Shown here one piece after another: positions 22,362 through 31,670 of a stretch of 64,000 nucleotides of DNA; position 1 is the first letter of the stretch; every line of letters begins with the position of its first letter. The position numbers and the translations under genes are program-made. Below the pieces are notes generated by a model. The model saw only the letters and a list, made by a program, of their open reading frames with translations, was not told where the DNA came from and did no database searches. Source of the stretch: Blepharisma stoltei (lineage: Eukaryota; Ciliophora; Heterotrichea; Heterotrichida; Blepharismidae); contig CAJZBQ010000054.1 of NCBI GenBank assembly GCA_914767885.1, positions 1,033,501 to 1,097,500 of the forward strand, in the 5' to 3' direction.

Positions 22362-22436
22362 GTCAGTGGCACTGACTGGCACGGGGTACTTTTGGCTCGA
22401 AACTGAGCCAAAAGCACCCCGTGCCAGTCAGTGTCA
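22362..22436. repeat. Near-perfect 35-bp-arm palindrome
   Basis: Arms CACTGACTGGCACGGGGT and mirror, with CTTTTGGCTC / GAGCCAAAAG around a 4-base loop (GAAA). It lies in the 22211-22649 spacer between the methyltransferase and CDK genes. It looks like a foldback MITE or short IES. The rest of that spacer shows nothing. Confidence 0.8.
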
Positions 22437-22649
22437 TTAACTATATATTTCTTTGCAAGATATTAACTCATATAAATCTTTATTAGAATAAGTTTCGCAA
22501 AATATCATTTCTAAGCTCATTATTGTTTTAAAAAGCGCTTATCTATATCTCTTAATTAGTGACCTTTTTAACAGATTTCAATAAAAAGCTGCATAAAAAT
22601 CTTTTATATACATTTTCTAACCATTTTTAACAATCTTTCATAATTTGAA

Positions 22650-23555
22650 ATGGAAAGAATCGAGAGATACCAAAAAATCGAGAAGATCGGTGAAGGTACT
22701 TATGGTGTGGTTTACAAGTCAAGAGATAGAAATACAGGAGAAATCGTCGCATTAAAGAAGATTCGACTTGAATCAGAAGATGAAGGGGTTCCGTCTACTG
22801 CAATTCGTGAGATATCTCTTCTTAAAACCTTAAGACATCCAAATGTAGTCAAGCTTCACGACGTGGTGCACACTGACCAAAAATTGTACTTGATCTTTGA
22901 GTTCTTAGACCACGACCTCAAAAAGCACATGAATGTATTAGGCAGTCCTTTACCTCCGATGACAGTGAAAAGTTTCTTATATCAAATTCTCTCTTCGTTA
23001 GCCTATTGTCATACGCATAGAGTCTTGCATAGAGATTTGAAGCCTCAAAACATCTTGATTGATAGAGAAGGAAGCGTCAGACTTGCAGATTTTGGCTTAG
23101 CAAGAGCATTCGGGTTGCCTATTAAAACGTACACTCATGAAGTCGTCACACTCTGGTATAGAGCCCCTGAAATTCTGATGGGAGCTCGGCAGTACTCTAC
23201 ACCTGTAGATATTTGGTCAATTGGGTGCATTTTTGCAGAAATGGCACAAAAGAGAGCTTTGTTTATGGGTGACTCGGAGATTGACCAGCTTTTTAAGATT
23301 TTCAGAGTGCTTGGGACGCCAACTGAAGAAACATTCCCTGGTGTCACAGGATTTGCAGACTTTAAGCCGACTTTTCCTAAGTGGCGCGCGCAGAACCTTT
23401 CTAGATTTGCTGCGAACCTTGATGAAAATGGTTTAGATTTGCTATCCAAAATGGTTTGCTACGACCCAGCTAAAAGAATTTCAGCCAAAGCAGCAATGCT
23501 GCATCCATATTTTAATGACTTAGACACTTCCTGTCTAGCTCCTTATAACGTATAA
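22650..23555 (+). CDS. CDK1/2-type cyclin-dependent kinase (PSTAIRE)
   Basis: ATG 22650 to TAA 23555, 301 aa, uninterrupted. Glycine loop [10 protein letters not shown] (14-23) has the inhibitory Thr17/Tyr18 pair. PSTAIRE is at 48-54, HRDLKPQN the catalytic loop, DFGLARAFG the metal site, and [14 protein letters not shown] the activation segment with its CAK Thr. The [18 protein letters not shown] insert and PTFPKW match CDK1/CDK2, which drive the cell cycle with cyclins. The length is typical. It is one of the few genes here with neither IES nor intron. Confidence 0.97.
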   Translation: MERIERYQKIEKIGEGTYGVVYKSRDRNTGEIVALKKIRLESEDEGVPSTAIREISLLKTLRHPNVVKLHDVVHTDQKLYLIFEFLDHDLKKHMNVLGSPLPPMTVKSFLYQILSSLAYCHTHRVLHRDLKPQNILIDREGSVRLADFGLARAFGLPIKTYTHEVVTLWYRAPEILMGARQYSTPVDIWSIGCIFAEMAQKRALFMGDSEIDQLFKIFRVLGTPTEETFPGVTGFADFKPTFPKWRAQNLSRFAANLDENGLDLLSKMVCYDPAKRISAKAAMLHPYFNDLDTSCLAPYNV

Positions 23556-23634
23556 AATAAAACATTATCCAAGAATACGTCAAACCTGCCGATTTTTTTA
23601 TTTTTAAGCAAATTCTCTTTAAGAAAACATAATT

Positions 23635-24680
23635 TTATTGCACTTTTCTTAAATGGTTAAGCCTAACCCTCCCTTTGCACAACGGACACTCTAAAGCGTT
23701 CTCTAGTAGCCTTTCCCAGCATTTTCTACAGCACACATGTCCGCATTTCGCTGCCATTGGCTCTGCAAACCTCCCATAGCAAATATTACACATCTCATCT
23801 TCAGGTATATCTTCTATAGAATCTGCAGCGTTATTTGCTAATGCAATGGCTTTGCGATTAGCTAGCAAAACTCTTCGAGAGCCTTTATTTAAGCTTGCTA
23901 GGGAAATTTCTTCCTCTTTTGTTTCTTCTTCTGCTGGCTTTTCCTCGATTTCGATTACCACTTGTAATCCTGCATATGTCAGAGCTCGTTTATAGTCTGT
24001 TTGTGTCCTTACAGGCATTATAATTAATATGGTGGAAGAGACATGATATGTCCTTGACGGCAATTCACTAACTGGGCCGCAAAATTATTTTATAGCTTAA
24101 CCAAGATTGGGACCCTTTAATTCTACTTCTTGCTCATTGGACGTTAGATGTTGCGCGTGGGTGGCCTTGGAATAAGCTAGTGGTGGCTCATGATTATGTA
24201 TTAGTTATTAAGATGGTTTTGGACCACATCTTTTTTCTTTAGTTCCAGAGGACGTGGCTCTTTTTCTGGGGTGTCACCTCTCCCAAAGAAAGACGACAGG
24301 AGACATCAGGTTAACCTTTACCTCCATAGCACGATGGTGTGTGTTGTCTCCCGAACCTATCTACACTCTTAGGTATCACAATACAAGCACTGCTTCTAGA
24401 GAAGACTGCTATTCCAAATAGTGGCTGAATTTCATCCTGACAAGCAGTTGGCGCTGATCAAAAGCGTGCAGAGGTATTAAATTCAGAAGACATGAATACT
24501 CTTAATTTAATTTGCAGGCATTTTAGAGCCTGCTGAATTTAAAATAGAAAATAATAAGTTGCTGCTGGGCATCCCAAAGCTTTTTTTTACTGTTTTCTTC
24601 AGCTCTGCTAAAGAAGCAGGAATTTTTCGAATCGGTAATGTTTCTTTATTGAATTTTAATGTGCAATCTATTGATTCCAT
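23635..24680 (-). CDS. PB1-RING protein (likely E3 ubiquitin ligase), interrupted by a 515-bp insertion
   Basis: ATG 24680 (MESIDCTLKFNKETLPI) to TAA 23635. Removing 515 bp between TTAA repeats leaves 177 codons exactly. Residues 1-80 read as a PB1-like domain: an N-terminal lysine strand, LAELKKTVKKSFGMPSSN, then, across the junction, LLFSILIIMPVRTQTDYKRA and LTYAGLQVVIEIEEK. After an acidic linker comes a C3HC4 RING (CNICYGRFAEPMAAKCGHVC, then CWERLLENALECPLCKGRV). RING proteins bring E2-ubiquitin to substrates, and PB1 would mediate pairing with another PB1 protein. The upstream exon is easy to miss because the insertion separates it. PB1 assignment is by eye. Confidence 0.8.
24024..24542. 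mobile_element. GC-richer insertion in the PB1-RING gene, 515 bp, TTAA repeats
   Basis: TTAA at about 24024-24027 and 24539-24542. The interior is GC-richer than the flanks, with a small palindrome near its right end (GCAGGC...GCCTGC at 24513-24532). Excision restores SILIIMPVRTQTDY in frame. The short duplication differs from the long ones of the retroposon-like inserts. Confidence 0.8.
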
Positions 24681-24817
24681 ATTATAATTCTAATTTGCTA
24701 TATTAATGGTGAATAATTGAGGAATTATTATATGCAAATCTAGCTTTCTTAAATTTTATATGAAAAAATAGTGCATTATTTTAACAAGGCCATATAATTT
24801 AGCTAGAAATAGTTAAT

Positions 24818-25527
24818 TTAATCCATCCTAGCCTTTAATGTTCTTGCAGTAATACCAGCAGGAGTAATGATATAAACCACAGCACCCCACCCTGAAAATG
24901 CGTCTCTATCAAGTGCTGACAATAAGCATTGAGAAGCTACCTCAAAGAGTTCTTCTGCCTCTAAATCAGGCTTAACAAAACTTTCACAAGCGCCCAACAT
25001 CAGCTCGCTCGCAGTTCCAATACAAAAGAAGTTATCCCCATCAGTCATGCACCCAATTGAATCGCTCGTTGATATGTAGGGTTCGTTGTTCTCGTCTAGC
25101 CCAGCTACTAAAGGCTCTATGAAATATGGGCCAAATCTTCTGCCATATAGCATATTGGCTAATGCTTAATAATTTTTCCTAATAATGGATAAAAAGAAAT
25201 TTTGGAAAAAAAAAATAGGGGAACCAGCATATTTGAGATCAGTCATGACAAAGTTTTGGGCTGAATTTGTCTGTTTTCCTTCAAAGCATAAAGATTAAGC
25301 TTGTATTTAAGATCTGCGCCTATTGTTTGGACATCCCCTCCAAGGCCAATGAAGCCTGCTAAACATTTGTCGGTCATCTTGAAAACACGCTGGAAAGTGG
25401 TGCTGACTGTTTTATATTGAGCGCCAAGCCTGCGGTCCATTGCTATTGCGACGCAGTTTTTGCCTTTAATTGCAAGGATAGAGCCACCGTGGAAATTGAA
25501 GATATTCGACTAAATAGATCTTACCAT
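24818..25527 (-). CDS. PSMB3: 20S proteasome subunit beta-3
   Basis: ATG 25527, a 15-nt intron (25510-25524) directly after the start codon, and a 77-bp IES (25149-25233). What remains is 206 codons, 205 aa, the usual beta-3 length. N-terminus MSNIFNFHGGSILAIKGKNC has no propeptide or catalytic Thr, as expected for this structural subunit. The C-terminus matches the family closely (SGWGAVVYIITPAGITARTL). TGA is Trp at KTLSWLISNM. A family A MITE lies 6 bp upstream of the start codon. Confidence 0.97.
25149..25233. other. IES in the proteasome beta-3 gene, 77 bp, AGCATATT pointers
   Basis: AGCATATT at 25149-25156 and 25226-25233. Excision joins WLISNM to LYGRRFGPYF, the conserved beta-3 sequence. 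AT-rich interior with a poly-A run, no inverted ends. Confidence 0.95.
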
Positions 25528-25532
25528 CTTGC

Positions 25533-25779
25533 TAACTCCTCTCCTTGGTTACTGAGCAAAGCAATTAGAAAATCCCTATTTTTAGCAAAATTAACATCTT
25601 GGATATAATTAGTGATTAATTAATGAAATCTCTTGCTAATTTTATTGAATTTTGAACGGCCTATAAGTTAAAGGCAAATTTAATTTAAAATAGCCACAAA
25701 TCTGAATTTTTAACATTTAAAAAATTTTTTTGTAAAATAGAATTTTTAAAAACGAAAATCAACTTAAATGGGGGAGTAA
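25533..25779 (+). mobile_element. Family A MITE, diverged, just upstream of the beta-3 start codon
   Basis: TAA at 25533-25535 and 25777-25779, 244 bp. Left end CTCCTCTCCTTGG with the family spacer (AAAATCCCTATTTTTAGC), core AATTAGTGATTAATTAATG, right end GGGGGAGTAA. Because it lies where the promoter should be, its removal may be needed to bring promoter and gene together. Confidence 0.75.
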
Positions 25780-25905
25780 GTTTATAAGAAAATTATTTTG
25801 TTATGCATATTATAACGAAAACTGATACTAAATTGCTATATAATTTCCTATTAAATAAGCGTGCTCAGGGTAAATTAATACCTAGCATTTAGAAAATAAA
25901 ATTAC

Positions 25906-26265
25906 TAACTCCTCCATTCTTAATCAAATGATACCATTGAAACTTTCTGGCTAATGAGAATTTGGGTATAAATTTTTTTTTAATATCGTCTTTAATTTTT
26001 TAATGGATCATTTTATACTATGATTTTTTGGCGTTATTTTTGATCGGCTCCCACGAGCCAAAAATGGGTTTCCACGTGGAATTTCTGGATTTTCAAGCGT
26101 GAAATCCATCTTCGGCTCGTGCGAGCCAATCAGAAAATTGAGCAACTGATTATAATTTATCACAAACTTTTTAACCTTTTGAAATTTGAAATTGGAACAG
26201 TAGAAATTTTTTAGTCCCAGCAAAATCGATCGATGGCGATAGGTTGATCAAGAATGGGCTGGTAA
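25906..26265 (-). mobile_element. Family B MITE, diverged, with a nested palindromic unit
   Basis: TAA at 25906-25908 and 26263-26265. Left end CTCCTCCATTCTTAATCAAA, right end GGTTGATCAAGAATGGGCTGG. The inner part (26037-26125) holds GGCTCCCACGAGCC / GGCTCGTGCGAGCC and a CACGTG core, like the palindromes at 32213 and 56455. Confidence 0.6.
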
Positions 26266-26314
26266 CACAAATGATTAAATAAAAATAATTGGCTTTCTCT
26301 GTTATAAAAGACAT

Positions 26315-28623
26315 CTAAATCTGATTCGGCTCCTCTTCATCGCTCTCAAGTTGCCGTATCATGACTCCAGTAAACTCTTCAAAATCTATTTCACCATCTC
26401 CATTCACATCAGCAGCTTTCAGCATTTTGGTAAAATCCCCATAATTATACTCATCTCCTCCTAGCCTCTGTCACAGCTCTTCCAATGAAATTTTCCCATT
26501 CCTGTCCATATCAAAAGCTTGAAACGCTTTATATAATTTATCTTTATTTAAAGCAGTTTTCCAATTAGTAGCTGCAGTCAGGAATTCTGTATAGCTTATT
26601 AAACCATTTTGGTCAATATCGCACTTTTGCATCAACTCATTAGCGTTCATGCTTTCGGTTTGGCTATTCTTAAGCGAATAAATATATATATTTTCAGCAC
26701 TTAAAATAACCCTGCATTATTTATTAAATAAAGAATAAATTTAGATAGCCCATTGATAAGCTCTCCTTTAGACAGGGTTCCATCTTTATTGACATCCAGA
26801 GCTAAAAAAACTTCTCTTAAAACTCTTAGCTCTGTATTCGTCGCTATTTGTGACACTATAAAAGTCATCGTGGCTTTTTGTAGTTTGTTGTGGACGTTGA
26901 AGGACCAATAAAAATGTAATATTTTCTATAAAAATGACTGTAATTTATCCCATGAGCTTTTGAGATATCCGTTGAATAATTTTAAATTAGATAAAGACTC
27001 ACTGGCTAATGAGATGTCTGGGACTGAATTATTCATTCTTGTTTTTATTCATTCGTGATCCAAGATATCTGTGATTTTAGGACGATACGCAGGAGATTTG
27101 TTAAGCATCCACCTTATCAGCTCTTTGGCTTCTTTTGAAACGTTACTTCAAACTGGTTTTTTGAAAGAAACTGGTTTGTTGCGGATTTTCTTATATAGTG
27201 ATTTTTCGTCTTTGGCGTAAAATGGAGGTAGGCCGGATAGCATGATGTAGAGGATAATTCCAAGGCTTCATACGTCACATTGCATGTCATAGCTACCAGA
27301 AATGACTTCTGGGGCCATATAATAGGAAGTTCCAATCATTTTTGAAAGTTTTGAGTGAGGCTTCAAAAAGTGAGAAGTTCCAAAGTCAATGAGCTTAAGT
27401 TTTGCATCAGGACTTTTAATAAAAATTACATAAATATGCATGCAATGCTAATAAGCTATATTCCTATTGTAAAATATTAAAAATCTATAAAATTCACCTT
27501 AGCTCAGCTTATTTTCCAATAAAATATTTTCTGGCTTCAAATCTCTGTGCACAATTCCAGAAGCATGGCAATATTTTACAGCTGAAACTATTTCAAACAT
27601 ATATTTTGCAGCCTGATTTTCTGAAAAAGACCTGCTTTTCCTTATTTTATTAAAGAGTTCTCTTCCAGTGCACAGCTCCATAACAATATTCAAATACAAG
27701 TCATCTTGGTACACCTCAAAAACTTTGACAATGTTAGGGTGATCTAATTTCTTCAGTATATTTACTTCTTCTATTAATTTTTCAATATTCGTAGATTTAG
27801 AAGACTCTAAAAGAATAGTCTTTATTGCCCTTTCTTGGTTGGTCGTTTTATTCTTGCCTAGTTTTACTTCGCCAAACCCGCCTTGTCCTAGCGTGGGCCG
27901 AGATGCAATTTAAAGTCCTACATCATGAGCACCGTGGGTTGCACGGCGAACTCCGTGGGGTAGCTATCCGCAAGACTTTCGAAGCCTAGGCTGAAACCTT
28001 GGCTTCTCAGTAGTGCCTTCCCCTTTGGCCCAAGTCAAACGACTCTTGCAGGTAGCACCATTTCCAATTCCATAACAGCAATGGTCAGGCTGCCCCTTTC
28101 TTGAGAAAAATTTCAAATGGAGAAAGTGTAGCCCTAGAGATCTGTGGAGCTTGTCTTTCCTTCTTCCTCTGGATTAGTCCCAAAGGAAAAACTTAATCGC
28201 TTATGCCATTTGGAACAGGCCACTAAGTATCCTAGGGATGTAAGTCGCCCTGCCTCTAAGAACACCCAAACTGGTCTAGGTTCTGCTGATAAAAAAGATG
28301 CAAAAAGCTGCTGCTCGAGCCAGGCCACTAATCAGGGAATCTCGCTTCAATGCTAGCCTAACCCCATGGCAGCTCCTTGCACTAAAAAACCACGTGTGGA
28401 TATGCAAAAGGGCATCCACCACGGGGATGACAGGCTGCTCATCACCAGCATTTAACAGTATATGCCCTATCGTGGACAATAGTTCATAGTCTTCAGTAAT
28501 TTTTTTATGAATCAGCACAACAAAATTGCTTTGTTTTATAACGTATTCCTTCCTTGTTTTCCGCTTAACGAATTCTTGGGATAGTTTTTTGTTTGATTTT
28601 GACTTTGTAGAGCAACAGCCCAT
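26315..28623 (-). CDS. Calcium-dependent protein kinase (CDPK) A, with one in-frame TAG
   Basis: ATG 28623 (MGCCSTKSK, N-myristoylation plus palmitoylation signal) to TAG 26315. Removing 579, 93 and 71 bp gives exactly 522 codons. The kinase is canonical: GQGGFGEVKLG, AIKTILLES, HRDLKPENILLENKSPDAKL, LIDFGTS, APEVISGS and WSLGIILYIML. Four intact EF-hands follow (DVNKDGTLSKGE, DIDQNGLISYTE, DMDRNGKISLEE, DVNGDGEIDFEE). Calcium on the EF-hands releases autoinhibition in this family. Oddity: an in-frame TAG at about 26926-26928 lies in the linker between kinase and EF-hands. No GT-AG 15-mer or frame-neutral IES of credible size removes it, so the copy may be a nonsense allele. It is a tandem paralogue of CDPK B. 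Confidence 0.85.
26670..26743. other. IES between EF-hands 1 and 2 of CDPK A, 71 bp, TTA pointers
   Basis: TTA at 26670-26672 and 26741-26743, 71 bp apart (2 mod 3 as required). Excision gives INGLSKNSQTESMNANELMQ, with the same helix spacing as CDPK B. The more obvious TTTATTC repeat here was tested and breaks the frame. Confidence 0.88.
27416..27511. other. IES in the kinase domain of CDPK A, 93 bp, TTA pointers
   Basis: TTA at 27416-27418 and 27509-27511. Excision joins ENILLENK to SPDAKLKLIDFG, equal to the CDPK B sequence at the same place, which has no IES there. Confidence 0.9.
27887..28475. mobile_element. GC-richer insertion in the glycine loop of CDPK A, 579 bp
   Basis: CCTA.CGTGG (10 bp, one mismatch) at 27887-27896 and 28466-28475. 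The insert is GC-rich for this genome and has no terminal inverted repeats, consistent with a retroposed element. Excision restores ELLSTIGQGGFGEV. Confidence 0.85.
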
Positions 28624-28702
28624 TTTGCCCAATAAAAATAATATAATTAATATGGATAATGAATACAGTAATAATTATTAATCTACCACCTTAAAATTTT
28701 AT

Positions 28703-30518
28703 TTAAATTCGATTTGGTTCGCTTTCCTCTTTCTCTGACAGTTTATTTAGCATAAGCTCAGCAAATTCATCAAAATCGATTTCTCCGTCTCCATTAATGT
28801 CTGCTTCTTTGAGAATTTTTATAAAATCATAGTGGTTTCTTTCATTTCCTCCTAAAGACTCTTTTAAGTCGTCCAGCGATATTTTTCCATTGTTATCATT
28901 ATCATAAATTTTAAAAACGTTGTAAAGCTTTTCTTTATTTAAACTTTTCCTCCAATCCATAGCTGCAGTCAAAAACTCTGTGTATTCTATATACCCATTG
29001 TTGTCTAAGTCACACTTCGCCATTAGCTCGTGGAGGTCCATCTTTATCACCTGATGGACTTTTTTAAAGCCTTTTTTCAGCTCCTCTTCACTTAGTTTTC
29101 CATCTCCATTTTCATCAAGTGACTGAAAAATCGACCTAAGCTGGGCTATTTCGGCGTTAGTTGATAAATGTGAAACTATAAACGTCAATGTCGCTTTTTG
29201 GAGCTTATTGCTGATATTAAAAGCTGCTAACTCACTACCCTCGTGAGTGGACAACGCCATTGGAAAAATCCTTATTTTTTTTGATTATTATTATTATAAA
29301 AACATTGTTAATATAAAACTTTTAATAAAAATTTTTTGATATATTAAAACGATATTTATTATAATGATATCTCTAATTAATTCTGTTTAATTTAAAAATG
29401 GCTTGAATTTTAAGACCAAATTTGCTTTAAAATTATTTTCGATATGGATTTTTTTTTAGATTTCGAAATAAAAATTTACTATTTATTTTTATATAAATCC
29501 CTCTCCGCGAGCGAAGAAAATTTTTTGTCACTCACGGAGGAGGGAGTAAGTTAATTAAGGATCGGGATATCGTTGGACTATCTTCAGTGGCATTTTGGGA
29601 TTTTTGCTTAATCCATTCATGTTCTAAAATTTCGTCAATGCTAGGCCGTTTTAAAGGTTTTTTATTTAGCATCCATTTTATAAGGTTTTTGGCTTCTTTT
29701 GATATGCTATCCCAAGCTGGGTCTTTGAAAGAAATAGGCTTTTCTTGGATTTTTTCATATAAGGATCGCTCTGATTTAGCTTTGTACGGGACTAAGCCTG
29801 AGAGCATTATATATAAAAGGATGCCTAAGCTTCAGATATCACATTTATTGTCATAGCTGCCAGAAATCACTTCCGGAGCTGTGAAATAAGAAGTCCCAGT
29901 AAATTTTGTTAGCTTTTCATTTGGCTTTATAAATTGTGACTGTTTAAATCCAACCAATTTTAGCTTTGCGTCTGGACTATCATTTTCAAATAATATATTT
30001 TCAGGCCTTAAATCTCCATGGACCACACCAACTGAATGGCAATGATTAACAGCAGATAAGATTTCTTTCATAAATTTGGCAGCTTGAATTTCAGAAAAAT
30101 ATAGCATTTGGCCCATTTTTTCAAACAGCTCTCCTCCTAAGCACAGTTCTGTGACTATATGTAAATACAGTTGATCATGATAAACCTCATATACTTTAAT
30201 TATATTTGGATGATCTAGTTTCTTCAGTACTTCAACCTCTTCTAATAGCTTATCAATATCATGACTATCTTTGGTCCCAAGAAGAATAGACTTTACAGCT
30301 CTTTGTGCCCCAGTTTTTTTTTCCGTTCCTAATCTCACTTCATAAAACCCACCGTCCCATAGTGTTTTGCCAAGCTCATAATTTTTTATGATTTTTTCTT
30401 CATGGAATTTGACAAAATCTTTAGCTTTTATGCTGATTTCTCCTTTTGATTTTCGTCTTAATCGGGAATTTTCTGGTTTTTTAACATCTTCTTCATTACT
30501 GCTACTACAGCAGCCCAT
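28703..30518 (-). CDS. CDPK B, a calcium-dependent kinase with degraded catalytic motifs (pseudokinase)
   Basis: ATG 30518 (MGCCSSSNEE) to stop 28703. Removing the 319-bp IES leaves 499 codons. The architecture equals CDPK A: acylated N-terminus, kinase, four EF-hands (DENGDGKLSEEE, DLDNNGYIEYTE, DNDNNGKISLDD, DINGDGEIDFDE). The kinase core is altered: the glycine loop reads LWDGGFYEV, the catalytic loop VHGDLRPEN lacks the HRD Arg, and the metal-binding DFG is VGF. The VAIK Lys is kept (AVKSILL). The EF-hands look intact, so it could act as a calcium-responsive scaffold or regulator. TGA is Trp at CDIWSLG. The start is divergent to an LRR-gene remnant 158 bp away. Confidence 0.92.
29228..29549 (-). 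mobile_element. Family A MITE/IES in CDPK B, 319 bp, TAA pointers
   Basis: TAA at 29228-29230 and 29547-29549. Right end is a hairpin (CTCCGCGAGCGAAG / CACTCACGGAGGAGGGAG). The left end has the spacer AAAAATCCTTATTTTTTT. Excision joins PTISRSLINL to AAFNISNKLQKAT. A false Met start (MALSTHEG) arises inside the element. Confidence 0.93.
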
Positions 30519-30815
30519 ATTTTAATAATAAATCAATGATCAAATTTTTAGAATAAATTAATGAATTATTAAATTTTATTAAGAGATAAGAGCTTTTTAA
30601 GATTAAATTCTTTTATGCCATTTTCCGAATTTTTTAATATTATTAAGATCTGTTTATTGCTAATAGAAACTCTAAATGGTGTCTGAAATGGAAAATTGGA
30701 CTATACCTTCTTACTACAGCAAATCTGTTATGAAGTTTTAGCTGAGTTTTCTGGCTACTTGTTTTAGTTGACCCTATTTCTGATGAAGGAGTTTTATCAA
30801 TCTGCGCAAAATCAA
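29730..30815. repeat. Duplicated block, copy 1 (5' CDPK B plus start of LRR gene)
   Basis: About 1.1 kb that recurs in the same orientation at 35657-36905 with high similarity. It spans the kinase half of CDPK B, the divergent promoter, and the first ~45 codons of the LRR gene. Similarity stops at about 30815 (AAATCAAGCCC against AAATCAACCCC). Confidence 0.9.
30676..30815 (+). pseudogene. Truncated 5' remnant of the LRR-like gene
   Basis: Homologous to the start of the gene at 36760 (MVSE.ENWT). A 2-bp insertion (CTTCTTACTACAG against CTTCTCTACAG) shifts the frame, a TAG follows near 30767, and homology ends after about 140 bp. It is the broken partner in duplication copy 1. Confidence 0.85.
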
Positions 30816-31670
30816 GCCCTGATCAAATTGATGCATCCTGTAGGTCACTTTGCCACAAGACATGAAACAATTTACAACTATAAGCAACGAAATTATGCAA
30901 GAAGAGCAGCTAGTTAACACTGGATTTCAGGAGTGGTATGCTCTTCAAGCGTATCAGTTAAACAACTGCTTATGAGAAGCACTTTAGCATCTCTAATTTA
31001 TTTATCTAGGAGATTAGGAAAGGCGTATCTAAAAATTATCACTTATAATTATGAACCTGCAAACGAGTTGCTTTCCAAAGGTGCAAATGCCAGTCGTGCA
31101 TCATATTCAATTGAATATACTGGAATAGTCATCCAAATTCCGAGTTCATCCTTTTTTTAGATCGCTAAAATCGATTCCTTATGGTACTATTGACAATAAA
31201 TCACTATATATTTATATCCAATAGTTTTATTCTTAAAATTAATAATAGATTTGGCTTAGAATTTGCATCTATGTGCTTGTTATGTAATTATTCATAGTCT
31301 TACTTATGCACGTTATGTGAAGGGGAGTCGGGGTGTGGGGAGTGCCGGATCCCGATTATGCTTGGCCAAACCTTTTATAAAACCCAGAAATAGATCATAG
31401 TCATCAAGATAAAGAGCTCAACAAATTGTAAAGTCTTCATTTTTCATTCAAATTACCATGGTAAACTCATTTAAGTTTTTGTGTCAAGCAAGTGATTTTA
31501 GGAAAATTGATAGATATTATCTTTTTTAAGGTTCAGAAAATTTTCAAGATGTATTAAATTAAAATTTCTTAAAAATAATCACTATAATTTAACTCAAATT
31601 ATTAATTATAAAGGCTTTGACTATTAAAAATCGTATTTAATTAAAATTAGTAAAGCCCCATTTTATAAAA
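30816..31670. other. Spacer between duplication copy 1 and the AAA/PD-(D/E)XK gene
   Basis: No gene is recognised. A GC-richer patch at 31320-31390 (GGGGAGTCGGGGTGTGGGGA) and some short open stretches carry no family likeness. This is the left end of a ~4.8 kb segment that separates the two duplicated blocks. Confidence 0.4.

Noticed and set aside
26690-26760. TTTATTC repeat as the pointer of the CDPK A 71-bp IES
   Set aside because: Its spacing is a multiple of three while the frame needs 2 mod 3; the TTA pair restores both frame and EF-hand spacing.
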